Shown: one piece after another, positions 7,256-17,456 of the stretch
Layout of the letters: each line of letters opens with the position of its first letter
Position numbering within the stretch: position 1 is the first letter of the stretch
Assembly (NCBI GenBank): GCA_004000515.1
Contig: CP034537.1
Coordinates: 1,054,001 to 1,118,000 of the forward strand
DNA from: Pseudomonas poae
GTDB taxonomy: Bacteria > Pseudomonadota > Gammaproteobacteria > Pseudomonadales > Pseudomonadaceae
DNA: 64,000 nucleotides
Direction: 5' to 3'
Notes under the pieces: generated by a model
Database searches by the model: none
Told to the model about the DNA's origin: nothing
What the model saw: the letters and a program-made list of their open reading frames with translations, nothing else
Program-made: the position numbers and the translations under genes

Positions 7256-10200
7256 CAAGAAGGTGCTCCCTCGGTTTCAACGCGCTTGGGCGGCAGCGGT
7301 GCAAAGTAACCCACCACCAGCAACAACCCACCCACCCCAATAAACGACACGATCCGCGCCAACCCGCCACGGTTGCTCAACTCGATAAAGAACAGCTTGG
7401 CCACCACCACGGCAATCAGCGCCGCACCGATCAGCCACACTTCGCGACGGCGACGCAGGTGGCCGCCGATCATCAGGCCGAGGGCGATCAGCGTCCACAC
7501 GATCGACAGGCCGGCTTGCACCAACATCGACTCGAGCAACGCATCCAGCTGAAACGGCACACCGCCCCAATGGTGTGCGGTGCGCATGACCAACGCAGTA
7601 AAGAATGCAAACAACGAAAGCCCCGCCACACCCTGGGCGATCAACTCAGCCTGCGGCCCGCGTTGTGGCGCCACGCTTCGCGACCACAGGTAGATGCCAA
7701 ACAGTGCGAACAACAGGCCCACGTCCAGAGGATTGAGCAGCGGCAGATAAGGCAGCGGCGCAGCCGTACCGTCACTGAAGATAGTTGCCAACCAGAACCA
7801 ACCCAGCATCAATACCGCCAACGGCAACGCTGCGAGTACGCGGTACTCGTGCGGATACGCCGACACCGGCCACGGCCAACGGCGCGGTGTAGCGGCCAGC
7901 ACCAGGTACAGACTCGGCAGAATCGCCCAACCCAGCCAGCGCCAGGCGTTGTATTCGCTCGACAGCATCAGCAGGCCGTAACGCAGCTCCAGTGCCAACA
8001 CGCCGATCAACATCCAGCAGCCCAGTATGTGCGCCGCACCCAGCACCTTGGCGGGCAGCAGCGCCGCCAAACGTCGCAGCGAGACGAAATGCACCCCAAA
8101 CACCGCCAGCCAAGCCAGCCAACCGAACTGCGCGGCCGGGTGGTAGTAAGCGTCCCATGCGCCCAACAGCACCAAACCTGTTGCCGGCATCAGCAATGTA
8201 GCGGCCACCCCCAGAGCCGCCCAGCACAGGCGCAGCGCAAGCACCGTCCAGAGCGCCGCGCTGAGTGCAGCGGCGAGCAACAACAACGTGGTGTGCAACG
8301 TGTAGGGCGCCGAGCCAACCACCTCGCTGACCCAAGCCAGCGCCCACCACGCAACACCCCAGGCCAACAGGGCGTTGGACAAACGGCCACGCGGCAAGCG
8401 CCAGGCGCCCGTCAACGCCGCCAACGCAATGATCAGCGGTGTCCACAGATGGGCCACCGGGTCGAGCAGGAACAGCCCACCGGCGAGCAACTGCACCGCA
8501 ACGCCACAGCGCAACACCGCTTGCGAGCCAATTCGGTGGCCTGCCCACAGCGTCGCAACACCGGCGACCGCCCAACTGATGACACACCCCTGGGTCGACA
8601 GTAGCAGCGGCGCCAGCAAATACGCGCAGCCAAGGCCCAGGGCAGCCAACCAAGGAGCGCCCACGCGCTCCCAATGCCGCGTCTGTTCCGGCACAGCCTT
8701 GTGAACTTGATAAAACGTGAACAGCAGCGCCGCGCCAAGCAGCAAAGCGCTCAACGGCGGACCTTCCAGCAAGGTGTCCTGGCCACTGCGCAACTCACTG
8801 AGGAATGCGAGCAGCGACCCCAGTTGCAGCAACAAGGCGAATATCCGCGCCATCGGTTTGTGCTGGCGCAGGCCCAGCCAAAAAATCCCCGCGCCCTCAA
8901 CGGCCCACGCCGCAGCGGTCCAGCGCGCATCGAGGCCCAACGGAATGGCCAGGCTGGCGAAAATCACGCCAAGGGCCAGGCAGGTTTCCCCCAGTAACGC
9001 AGCGCGACCGCCACTGAGCAATCGGGCCAGCACCATGTAGATAATGCCCAGGCTCAATGCACTGAAGGCGGCGCCGAACTCCAGATGCTGCACCAACGCG
9101 AACTGCAGGCCAAAGCCCACCAGCGGCGGCCCGAACAGCAAGGTGCCGTCGACATAATCGCCCTTGCGCAGTTGCGTCCCCAGGCTGTCGCCCGCGTCCG
9201 CTTCCATCAGCTTGCGCCGGGCATACAACAGGCCAATGCCCAGGTACATCACAAAGAACAGCACCAGGAAGGGCTCGGTGCTCCACAACAATTCCGGTGT
9301 ATAGGCGCGTGCGCCCCAGGCGAAGCCGATGCCAAAGGTACCGACAAAACCGATCACATTGAGCAGGCGCCAGGCCTTGAACCAGGCGATGGCGAGGATG
9401 CCCGCGTTGAGCAACGCAAAGTAGCTGAATAGCGCTACATGACTGCCCGCGCCAGTGGAGGCAAGGATCGGCGCCGCAAAACCGCCGAGCGCCGCCGCGC
9501 AGGCCAGCCCCAGCGCATTCTGGGTAATTGCCAGGATCGCCGAAAACACCGTAACCGCCACCAGTAAACCAAACGCAGCGCTGGGGTCGATCAACGGATG
9601 CAAGCGCATCGCCGCGAACACCGTGAGGTACAGCACAGCGATCCCGGTTCCTTGCAGCATCAACCCATAGTTGCTGTTACGCAGGCGCAGCCACCAACCC
9701 AGGCCCAATAGACCGATGGCCGCCGCCGCCACACCGGCGTAGCGCATTTCAATCGGCACCACCATGCCTTCGGTGGCATAGCGCAGCAGGAACGCCAGGC
9801 CAAGGAATAGCAGCACCACACCGACCCGCAGCACGGTATTGCCGCCCAACAGCCAGTTGCGCGCAGCAGTGAAGGCACGCTCGATCAGGTTGGGGCCACG
9901 AGGGGTGGCAGGTTCTTTGGCAGGGGGCGTCGATGTCCAGGCGTCGTCTGCCAACGGTTGGCTGGCTTCGGCGGTAATGGCAACCGGCGCCAATTCAGCC
10001 GGCAACTCCCAGACAAGGTCGGGGACCTTGGGGGTTGGTGCAGGTTCAAGAATGGGGGATTCGACAATGACACTGCTCGTAGCGACTGGCACTTCCAGTT
10101 GCCGCAAGCGATCACCCAGCGCGATCAGCGCCTTCTGCGTGGTTTCCAGCTGACCTGCTTGCTTGTCCGCCTGAGCCGACAGCTGCGCCAGGCGAATCGC

Positions 10201-10305
10201 CTGGCCAATACCCAGGCCCAGCAGTGCACCGACGCCTGCGTCGCTGAACGACTCATCGAGCGTCCAGCCGAGCGCGAGGCCAATCAGCATGAAAATCCAT
10301 TGCAT
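7255..10305 (-). CDS. DUF2339 polytopic membrane protein
   Basis: A 1016-residue protein. A first membrane helix is followed by a coiled coil (about residues 35-75, LAQLSAQADKQAGQLETTQ), a proline-rich linker, then some 25 hydrophobic segments to the C-terminus. This is the layout of DUF2339 proteins, whose function is not established. It overlaps the downstream DUF3999 gene by 1 base (TGATG), and this pairing is common in Pseudomonas. Start at 10303-10305 (MQWIFMLIGLALGW) is the only sensible one before the first helix. Confidence 0.88.
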   Translation of the reverse strand: MQWIFMLIGLALGWTLDESFSDAGVGALLGLGIGQAIRLAQLSAQADKQAGQLETTQKALIALGDRLRQLEVPVATSSVIVESPILEPAPTPKVPDLVWELPAELAPVAITAEASQPLADDAWTSTPPAKEPATPRGPNLIERAFTAARNWLLGGNTVLRVGVVLLFLGLAFLLRYATEGMVVPIEMRYAGVAAAAIGLLGLGWWLRLRNSNYGLMLQGTGIAVLYLTVFAAMRLHPLIDPSAAFGLLVAVTVFSAILAITQNALGLACAAALGGFAAPILASTGAGSHVALFSYFALLNAGILAIAWFKAWRLLNVIGFVGTFGIGFAWGARAYTPELLWSTEPFLVLFFVMYLGIGLLYARRKLMEADAGDSLGTQLRKGDYVDGTLLFGPPLVGFGLQFALVQHLEFGAAFSALSLGIIYMVLARLLSGGRAALLGETCLALGVIFASLAIPLGLDARWTAAAWAVEGAGIFWLGLRQHKPMARIFALLLQLGSLLAFLSELRSGQDTLLEGPPLSALLLGAALLFTFYQVHKAVPEQTRHWERVGAPWLAALGLGCAYLLAPLLLSTQGCVISWAVAGVATLWAGHRIGSQAVLRCGVAVQLLAGGLFLLDPVAHLWTPLIIALAALTGAWRLPRGRLSNALLAWGVAWWALAWVSEVVGSAPYTLHTTLLLLAAALSAALWTVLALRLCWAALGVAATLLMPATGLVLLGAWDAYYHPAAQFGWLAWLAVFGVHFVSLRRLAALLPAKVLGAAHILGCWMLIGVLALELRYGLLMLSSEYNAWRWLGWAILPSLYLVLAATPRRWPWPVSAYPHEYRVLAALPLAVLMLGWFWLATIFSDGTAAPLPYLPLLNPLDVGLLFALFGIYLWSRSVAPQRGPQAELIAQGVAGLSLFAFFTALVMRTAHHWGGVPFQLDALLESMLVQAGLSIVWTLIALGLMIGGHLRRRREVWLIGAALIAVVVAKLFFIELSNRGGLARIVSFIGVGGLLLVVGYFAPLPPKRVETEGAPS

Positions 10306-10357
10306 GGTCGATATTCCCTAAGCAAACCTGCACTCAGTATATCGACGCAGTACTAAT

Positions 10358-10383
10358 GTGGGAGCGGGCTTCCTCGCTCCCAC
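10358..10383. repeat. compact single REP
   Basis: GTGGGAGCG and CGCTCCCAC form a 9-bp stem around an 8-base loop (10358-10383), in the gap between glycogen phosphorylase and the DUF2339 gene. It is shorter than the paired REPs elsewhere in the window. Confidence 0.8.
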
Positions 10384-10398
10384 AGGGTTTTGTGGTGT

Positions 10399-12849
10399 TT
10401 AGTCGAGCGCTTTCCAGATCTCCGTGGCGTATTCGCGGATGGTCCGGTCCGAACTGAACCAGCCCATCCGGGCCGTATTGAGCACCGCCGAACGCCACCA
10501 GGCCTTCGAATCGTGCCAATGCCTTTCGACCGCCGCCTGGGCGTCCCAGTAGGAGTCGAAATCGGCACACACCAGGAACCGGTCGTAGTCGACCAACCCG
10601 TCGATCAGCCCCACATATCGACCAGGATCATCCGGCGAGAACACCCCGCCTCGGATCGCTTGCAGCACATCGTTGAGGCGATGGGACGCGGCAATTTCCG
10701 GCCCGGCGTTGAATTCGCCGGCGTGTTTGCGGGCTTCCACCTGCTGTGCGCTGAGGCCGAAGATAAACATATGCTCGGCACCGACGCGCTCGTGCATCTC
10801 CACGTTGGCGCCGTCCATGGTGCCGATGGTCAGCGCACCGTTGAGGCCGAACTTCATGTTGCTGGTGCCCGAGGCTTCAAAGCCGGCGGTGGAGATCTGC
10901 TCCGACAAATCCGCGGCCGGAATGATGCTTTCCGCCAAACTGACGTTGTAGTTGGGCAGGAACACCACCTTGAGCAGGCCGCGAACGGTCGGGTCGTTGT
11001 TGACGGTACGGGCGATGTCGTTGGTCAGCTTGATGATCAACTTGGCCTGGTGATAACTGGCTGCCGCCTTGCCCGAGAAGATCTTCACGCGCGGCACCCA
11101 GTCGGTGCCCGGCTCGGCTCGGATCGCCTGGTACAGCGCCACGGTATGCATCAGGTTGAGCAACTGCCGCTTGTATTCGTGGATTCGTTTGACCTGCACG
11201 TCGAACATCGCCGCCGGGTTCACCGAAATGCCCAGGCGCTCGTGAATAATGTCTGCCAGTGCACGCTTACTGTGCAGGCGCTGTTCGGCGAAGGCTTTGC
11301 GGAACGCCGGTTTTTCGGCGAACGGTTCCAATTCGACCAAGCGCTGCTCGGGCGTGTCGAGGATGTCCGGCCCCAGGGCCTCCACCAGCATCTCGGTGAG
11401 CTTGGGGTTGGCCTGGTACAACCAGCGGCGGAAGGTAATGCCGTTGGTTTTGTTGTTGATACGTTCCGGGTAGAGCTTGTGCAGTTCGGAGAACACCGTG
11501 CTGCGCATCAATTGGGTGTGCAAGCCGGATACGCCGTTGACGCTATGGGACCCAAGGAACGCCAGGTTGCCCATGCGTACGCGGCGGCCGTTGTCTTCTT
11601 CGATCAGCGACACCGCGCGCAGCACATCAAAATCGTGGATGCCTTTGGCGCGTAGCGAATCGATATGCTGGGCGTTGATCAGGTAGATGATCTGCATGTG
11701 CCGGGGCAACATGCGTTCCATCAGACCGACAGGCCAGGTTTCCAATGCCTCGGGCAGCAGGGTGTGGTTGGTGTAGGACAGGGTTTCGACGGTGACGTCC
11801 CACGCCGCTTCCCACGGAATATCGTGCAGGTCCACCAGTTGGCGCATCAACTCAGCCACAGCGATGGACGGATGGGTGTCGTTGAGCTGGATCGCGGCGT
11901 GTTCGCCAAGGCTCAGCACGGAGCCGTGCATGTTTTTGTGGCGGCGCAGCAAGTCTTGCAGGGAGGCGGCGACGAAGAAGTATTCCTGGCGCAGACGCAG
12001 TTCCTGCCCCGCTTCGGTGCTGTCTGCAGGGTAAAGCACTCGGGAGATGCTTTCAGCGCGAGCCACTTCGGCAACGGCGCCCAAATGGTCACCGGCGTTG
12101 AAGCGCTCCAAGTGCAGGTCTTCCACCGCTCGCGCACGCCACAGGCGCAAGGTGTTGACGCTGGCGCCACGCCAGCCGACCACCGGGGTGTCGTAGGCAA
12201 CCGCGCGTACAGTTTCGTTGGGCGTCCATACCTGGATCATCTTGCCGGAAGCGTCCGCTTTGGTTTCGACGCTGCCGCCAAAGCCAATCGGGTAGATCAC
12301 CTCGGCCCGCTCGAACTCCCAAGGGTTGCCGAAATCCAGCCAGCGTTCGGTCTGTTCCTGCTGCCAGCCATCGACGATCGCCTGGCGAAACAGACCATGT
12401 TCATAACGAATGCCGTAGCCGTGGCCAGCAATGCCCAAGGTCGACATGCTTTCCATAAAGCACGCCGCCAGACGACCCAGGCCACCGTTGCCCAGCGCCG
12501 CGTCGGGCTCCAACAGGCGGATGCGCTCCAGGTCGACGCCCAATTCCGACAACGCTTCACGAGCGATCTCCAACACGCCGAGGTTGCTCAGGCTGTCGTA
12601 GAGCAAGCGCCCAATGAGGAACTCCAGGGAAAGGTAATAAACCCGCTTCTGGCCTTTGCGGTAGATGCGCCGGGTGTGGTCCATCCAGTGATCGACCATC
12701 TGGTCGCGCGCGGCCAGGGCAATCGCTTCGAACCAGTCGTGGTCGAAGGCGTGATCCGGGTCCTTGCCCACCGCGTAGGTGAGTTTGGTCAAGACAGCAT
12801 CGCGAAATGCGGCTACCTCTGCTTCTCGTGCAAGCGGTTCCTGAGACAT
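10399..12849 (-). CDS. glgP: glycogen/starch/alpha-glucan phosphorylase
   Basis: Releases glucose 1-phosphate from alpha-1,4-glucans using pyridoxal phosphate. Its 816 residues are the normal family length. The PLP-lysine signature EASGTSNMKFGLNGA is intact, as are GNGGLGRLAACFMES, DTHPSIAVAELMR and the AASYHQAKLIIKLTNDIA region. Start ATG at 12847-12849. It stands alone here, not with other glg genes, which suggests separate control. An alternative name would be malP; the sequence alone does not decide substrate preference. Confidence 0.93.
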   Translation of the reverse strand: MSQEPLAREAEVAAFRDAVLTKLTYAVGKDPDHAFDHDWFEAIALAARDQMVDHWMDHTRRIYRKGQKRVYYLSLEFLIGRLLYDSLSNLGVLEIAREALSELGVDLERIRLLEPDAALGNGGLGRLAACFMESMSTLGIAGHGYGIRYEHGLFRQAIVDGWQQEQTERWLDFGNPWEFERAEVIYPIGFGGSVETKADASGKMIQVWTPNETVRAVAYDTPVVGWRGASVNTLRLWRARAVEDLHLERFNAGDHLGAVAEVARAESISRVLYPADSTEAGQELRLRQEYFFVAASLQDLLRRHKNMHGSVLSLGEHAAIQLNDTHPSIAVAELMRQLVDLHDIPWEAAWDVTVETLSYTNHTLLPEALETWPVGLMERMLPRHMQIIYLINAQHIDSLRAKGIHDFDVLRAVSLIEEDNGRRVRMGNLAFLGSHSVNGVSGLHTQLMRSTVFSELHKLYPERINNKTNGITFRRWLYQANPKLTEMLVEALGPDILDTPEQRLVELEPFAEKPAFRKAFAEQRLHSKRALADIIHERLGISVNPAAMFDVQVKRIHEYKRQLLNLMHTVALYQAIRAEPGTDWVPRVKIFSGKAAASYHQAKLIIKLTNDIARTVNNDPTVRGLLKVVFLPNYNVSLAESIIPAADLSEQISTAGFEASGTSNMKFGLNGALTIGTMDGANVEMHERVGAEHMFIFGLSAQQVEARKHAGEFNAGPEIAASHRLNDVLQAIRGGVFSPDDPGRYVGLIDGLVDYDRFLVCADFDSYWDAQAAVERHWHDSKAWWRSAVLNTARMGWFSSDRTIREYATEIWKALD

Positions 12850-13089
12850 CGATGCGACCTCGGGCGAGAGTGAAGGAGTTGCTAGAGCCTAGTCGGTCTG
12901 ACAGACGGTAGACGCTCTGGTTCGGCACTTTTTTAACGCATTTACCTTTGTGAGATTTTTGATGCATTGGCCGTGCCTGCTTTTGCTGCCCGCACGCCTT
13001 CTGGCTGAAACCCACAAAATATTGTTCAAAAAATCACCAATCCCGGTATGATCGCGCGCCCGGATACAGCCCCACCTTTTGGAACCCTG

Positions 13090-13524
13090 ATGAAGCCTCA
13101 ACTGATCGCCGCCGCGGAACTCGACCGACTTGAAACGTGGCAGAAATATTCCGCGCATATGTGCGGTGGCTGCGTGTCCAGCTGCTGCACGCTGCCGGTC
13201 GAAGTGAAGATCAAGGACCTGATCCGCATCGGCATCGTCGATGAGTTCGAGCGCGGCGACCCGCCGAAGAACATCGCCAAGCGGTTGCAGAAGGAAGGCA
13301 TCGTCGAGCGCTTCAATTCCAAGTCCGAGATTTTTACCCTGCAGCGCATGAGCAACAACGACTGCCTGTACCTGGATCGTAAGACGCGCTTCTGCACTAT
13401 TTATGACAAGCGCCCGGACACGTGCCGCAACCACCCGAAAATCGGGCCGCGGCCGGGGTATTGCGCGTATAAGCCGAAGGAAGTGGTGCGCGAGACCAAG
13501 TTCAAGACCCTCGATAAGTTTTGA
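13090..13524 (+). CDS. YkgJ family cysteine-cluster protein
   Basis: A 144-residue protein with the putative zinc/iron-chelating cluster of the YkgJ family: CGGCVSSCC near residue 26, a further Cys in NDCLYL, and CTIYDKRPDTCRNHP near residue 105. I chose ATG 13090 (MKPQLIAAAELDRL); an earlier in-frame ATG at 13048 would add 14 residues without family support. Function is unproven, probably metal binding. It is divergent from the phosphorylase gene. Confidence 0.85.
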   Translation: MKPQLIAAAELDRLETWQKYSAHMCGGCVSSCCTLPVEVKIKDLIRIGIVDEFERGDPPKNIAKRLQKEGIVERFNSKSEIFTLQRMSNNDCLYLDRKTRFCTIYDKRPDTCRNHPKIGPRPGYCAYKPKEVVRETKFKTLDKF

Positions 13525-13550
13525 TCCAGATTCTTTGGTGACTGTGCTGG

Positions 13551-13623
13551 CCTCATCGCAGGCAAGCCAGCTCCCACACTTGGAATGCATTCCCCTGTGG
13601 GAGCGGGCTTGCCCGCGATGAGG
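13551..13623. repeat. paired REP (BIME) between ykgJ-type gene and typA
   Basis: CCTCATCGCAGGCAAGCCAG (13551) pairs with the copy ending CCCGCGATGAGG at 13623. The two arms are imperfect: one carries GCTGGCTTGCC and the other GCGGGCTTGCC, so two REP variants are paired. Confidence 0.88.
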
Positions 13624-13654
13624 CCGGCACAAACAACACACAAATTGCAGGCAC

Positions 13655-13690
13655 AAAAACGCCCCCGGCCTTTCGACCGGGGGCGTTTTT
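13655..13690 (-). terminator. terminator of typA
   Basis: AAAAACGCCCCCGG and CCGGGGGCGTTTTT form a 14-bp stem with flanking A and T runs, 18 bases past the typA stop. It can work in both directions. Confidence 0.9.
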
Positions 13691-13708
13691 CATTCAGCCT
13701 GAGTTAAC

Positions 13709-15528
13709 TCAGTTCTTGGCTTTCTTGGCAGCGCGGGTACGCTCGCCTTCGTCCAGGATCTTCTTACGCAGGCGGATCGACTTAGGCGTAACTTCGCACA
13801 GCTCGTCGTCCTGGATGAATTCCAGGGCCTGTTCCAGGGTGAAGCGAACAGGTGGAACCAGAGCGATGGTTTCGTCTTTGCCCGAAGCACGCATGTTGTC
13901 GAGCTTCTTGCCTTTGGTTGGGTTGACGCCCATGTCGTTGTCACGGCTGTTCAGACCAACGATCTGACCGTTGTAGATCTCTTGACCGTGTTCAACGAAC
14001 AGCTTGCCACGCGCCTGGAGGGTTTCCAGGGAGTAGGTCAGCGCCTTGCCGGTTTCTACCGATACCAGAACACCGTTCTGACGGCCGGACATGTCGCCGG
14101 ACTTCATGGTGTCGTAGCGATCGAAGATCGAGGTCAGGATGCCAGCACCGTTGGTCAGGGTCAGGAACTGGTTACGGAAACCGATCAGACCACGAGCAGG
14201 GATGTTGTATTCCAGACGCACACGGCCTTTGCCATCCGGCACCATGTTGGTCAGGTCGCCTTTACGCAGACCCATCTCTTCCATCACCTTGCCCTGGGAT
14301 TCTTCCGGGGTGTCGATGGTGACGTTTTCGAACGGTTCCTGCTTCACGCCGTCAACCTGACGGATGATCACTTCTGGACGACCAACGCCCATTTCGAAGC
14401 CTTCGCGACGCATGGTTTCGATCAGTACCGAGAGGTGCAGCTCACCACGGCCGGAAACCTTGAACTTGTCAGCCGAGTCGCCTTCTTCAACGCGCAGAGC
14501 AACGTTGTACAGCAGCTCTTTGTCCAGACGCTCCTTGATGTTACGGGAGGTCACGAACTTGCCTTCTTTACCGCAGAAAGGCGAGTCGTTTACCTGGAAG
14601 GTCATGGAAACGGTTGGCTCGTCAACGGTCAGAGGCTTCATCGCCTCGACGGTGTCCGGGTGGCACAGGGTGTCGGAGATGAACAGCGAGTCCATACCGC
14701 TGATGCACACGATGTCGCCAGCAGCAGCTTCTTCAACGTCTACACGGTGCAGACCGTGGTGACCCATCAGTTTCAGGATACGACCGTTACGCTTCTTGCC
14801 GTCGGCGCCGATAGCGACAACCGGGGTGTTCGGCTTGACGCGACCACGAGCGATACGGCCAACGCCGATAACACCCAGGAAGCTGTTGTAGTCCAGTGCG
14901 GAGATTTGCATCTGGAACGCGCCATCACGGTCAACAGCCGGTGCTGGTACGTTGTCGACGATCGACTGGTACAGCGGGGTCATGTCTTCAGCCATGTCGG
15001 TGTGGTCCAGACCGGCAATGCCGTTCAGGGCCGAGGCGTAGACGACTTTGAAGTCCAGCTGTTCTTCGGTAGCACCCAGGTTGTCGAACAGGTCGAAGAT
15101 CTGGTCCAGAACCCAGTCCGGACGCGCGCCTGGACGGTCAACCTTGTTGATGCACACGATCGGACGCAGGCCGGCTTCGAAAGCCTTCTTGGTCACGAAA
15201 CGGGTTTGCGGCATAGGGCCGTCTTGGGCATCAACCAGCAGCAGAACGGAGTCAACCATCGACATTACGCGTTCTACTTCGCCGCCGAAGTCGGCGTGGC
15301 CCGGGTGTCCACGATGTTGATGTGGTAGCCGTTCCAGTTGATAGCGGTGTTTTTTGCCAGGATGGTAATACCGCGCTCTTTTTCCTGGTCGTTGGAGTCC
15401 ATCACGCGCTCGTCGTTGAGCTCGTTGCGCTCCAGGGTGCCGGATTGACGCAGGAGTTTGTCTACCAGGGTGGTTTTACCATGGTCAACGTGAGCAATGA
15501 TGGCGATGTTACGTAGATTTTCGATCAC
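13709..15528 (-). CDS. typA: ribosome-associated translational GTPase TypA/BipA (one frameshift)
   Basis: Ribosome-binding GTPase of the EF-G/LepA superfamily needed for ribosome assembly and stress tolerance; about 606 residues after repair. The N-terminal part shows the P-loop AHVDHGKTT, the switch [13 protein letters not shown] and the start of [12 protein letters not shown]. The G4 motif NKVD ([10 protein letters not shown]) and the C-terminal [15 protein letters not shown] typical of BipA lie in the longer frame. The break is at 15303-15305, where CCCC of the DTPG codons is read as CCC, so [12 protein letters not shown] is lost from the first frame. Start ATG 15526-15528. Confidence 0.93.
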
Positions 15529-15667
15529 TTGTGTATCTCGATCAGAGGATTCGGTGTGCTGACAGGTCGTGGCAGCGATTAACAGTAGAGTCAGGCCTTG
15601 CCGTTACAGCTTGACGGCAGAGTCGGGGGGCCGGTGACGCAGGCCACAGGCAAACAGCCCCGGGCTC

Positions 15668-17122
15668 TTAGCTCGGTCGATAAACGCGCACATTGGCATG
15701 CCCCTCACTGAGCAAATGGTGGGCATGCAGGCGACTCATCACGCCTTTGTCGCAATACAGCAGGTACTGACGGCTGTTATCCAGTTCCTTGAAACGCGCG
15801 TTCAATGCATAAAACGGCAGCGTTTGTACGTCGATGCCAGCGATTTCCAGCGGCTCTTCTTCAGCGGCATCCGGGTGACGGATGTCGACGACGATCTGGC
15901 CGGCCAGGGCTTCGCTGACTTCTTCGATCTTCACATCCTGGCCCAGTTCGTCGATCACGCGATCGATCGGGACCAGCTTGGCGTTCTCGAGCGCACGCTC
16001 CAGAATCGCCATGTCGAATTCTTTCTCTTCATGCTCCACGCGGTGACGCTTGGCGTGGGTCTTGGGGTTCACCGAAATGACCCCGCAGTACTCAGGCATG
16101 TGCTTGGCAAAGTCGGCGGTGCCGATTTCTTCTGCCAGGTCGATGATGTCCTGCTTGTGGCTGGCGATCAGCGGGCGCAGCACCAGTTTCTCGGTGACGC
16201 AATCGATGATCGACAGGTTGGGCAGCGTCTGGCTGGACACCTGGGAGATCGCTTCACCGGTCACCAGTGCGTCGATCTGCAGGCGGTCGGCAATCTGCGA
16301 CGCAGCGCGCAACATCATACGCTTCAATACTACGCCCATATGACCGTTATCGACTTTGCCGAGGATTTCGCCCAGCACTTCCTCGAACGGTACGCTTACA
16401 AATAGCACGCGTTGGGAGCTGCCGTATTTCTTCCAGATAAAGTGCGCAACTTCCATCACGCCCAATTCGTGTGCACGCCCGCCCAGATTAAAGAAGCAGA
16501 AGTGGCTCATCAGGCCGCGACGCATGATCTGGTAGGCCGCCACCGTGGAATCGAAACCGCCGGACATGAGGACCAGGGTCTGTTCCAGGGCACCCAGCGG
16601 GTAGCCGCCGATGCTGCTGTGCTGGCTGTGGATCACAAACAACCGTTGGTCGCGAATTTCCATGCGCACTTCAATTTGCGGTGCTTTCAGGGAAATTCCA
16701 GCTGCGCCGCACTCGCGACGAAGCTTGCTGCCGACGTATTTCTCGACGTCCATGGAGCTGAAGGTGTGCTTGCCGGCACGCTTGCAGCGTACCGAAAAAA
16801 TCTTGCCTTCGAGCTCACTGCCGTAGTGCTGTTTGCACTTCTCGGTGATGTCGTCGAAGTCGCCCAGCGGGTACTCGTCTACCTGCAGGAAATGCGCAAT
16901 GCCCGGCATGCAGCTCAGGCGCTCGGTCATGTCCTTCAAGGCTTTGGCGTCGGTAATGCGGGTTTCCAGCTCGAGGTTGTCCCACACGCCGTTCACCACC
17001 ACAGCCGGGTCCAGGTCTCGGAGCACGGCACGGATGTTCTTGGCCAATTGACGGATGAAACGCGTCCGTACCGGTCGGCTTTTGATGGTGATCTCGGGGA
17101 AGACTTTAACGATTAATTTCAT
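15668..17122 (-). CDS. thiI: tRNA 4-thiouridine synthase ThiI with rhodanese domain
   Basis: Thiolates U8 of tRNA and supplies sulfur for the thiamine thiazole. The 484 residues have an N-terminal ferredoxin-like/THUMP region (about 1-165), the PP-loop ATP motif SGGFDST (about 185), and a C-terminal rhodanese-like domain with the persulfide cysteine in YLLYCDKG. I chose the ATG at 17120-17122 ([15 protein letters not shown]); the frame extends upstream without family similarity. It is 139 bases upstream of typA on the same strand and divergent from glnA. Confidence 0.95.
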   Translation of the reverse strand: MKLIVKVFPEITIKSRPVRTRFIRQLAKNIRAVLRDLDPAVVVNGVWDNLELETRITDAKALKDMTERLSCMPGIAHFLQVDEYPLGDFDDITEKCKQHYGSELEGKIFSVRCKRAGKHTFSSMDVEKYVGSKLRRECGAAGISLKAPQIEVRMEIRDQRLFVIHSQHSSIGGYPLGALEQTLVLMSGGFDSTVAAYQIMRRGLMSHFCFFNLGGRAHELGVMEVAHFIWKKYGSSQRVLFVSVPFEEVLGEILGKVDNGHMGVVLKRMMLRAASQIADRLQIDALVTGEAISQVSSQTLPNLSIIDCVTEKLVLRPLIASHKQDIIDLAEEIGTADFAKHMPEYCGVISVNPKTHAKRHRVEHEEKEFDMAILERALENAKLVPIDRVIDELGQDVKIEEVSEALAGQIVVDIRHPDAAEEEPLEIAGIDVQTLPFYALNARFKELDNSRQYLLYCDKGVMSRLHAHHLLSEGHANVRVYRPS

Positions 17123-17219
17123 GGAAACAGCGCGCGCCGGGCCTGCTGAAAAAGGGGGGCGCGGATTATAGCGGAAATCGCTCAAGGTTTAACCAGTTAA
17201 TATGCAAAGGACTGATCGC

Positions 17220-17265
17220 GCACTAAAGTGGGGCATTTTCACGAATTCACGCCACATTGCGGTGC
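17220..17265 (+). promoter_or_regulatory. candidate NtrC sites upstream of glnA
   Basis: GCACTAAAGTGGGGC (17220-17234) and GCCACATTGCGGTGC (17251-17265) each approximate the NtrC pattern GCAC-N7-GTGC with one or two mismatches. They lie 75-120 bases upstream of the sigma-54 element, which is normal enhancer spacing. Confidence 0.45.
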
Positions 17266-17338
17266 GCCATTTTCACGCTTTTGTCGCATTGCACCTTTAT
17301 AGGGGCGTTTTTGCACCAAAAAACCCATGTTGGCGCAC

Positions 17339-17354
17339 TGGCATGCAATTTGCT
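17339..17354 (+). promoter_or_regulatory. sigma-54 promoter of glnA
   Basis: TGGCATGCAATTTGCT has GG and GC separated by 10 bases and a TTTGCT -12 box, about 100 bases before the glnA start. The 334-base gap between thiI and glnA holds this element, candidate NtrC sites and no gene. Confidence 0.8.
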
Positions 17355-17456
17355 CTCTTGTGAGGCAGGTTGCCATGGCGGAGTATCCGCGCCGGCATCA
17401 CCCACATTCTAAGGGCTAACTCCACTACCCCAGCCCGAAGCCACCCGGAGGACACT

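Noticed and set aside
7186-8604. 472-codon plus-strand frame opposite the DUF2339 gene
   Set aside because: Gln/Arg/His-rich shadow of a membrane protein read on the wrong strand.
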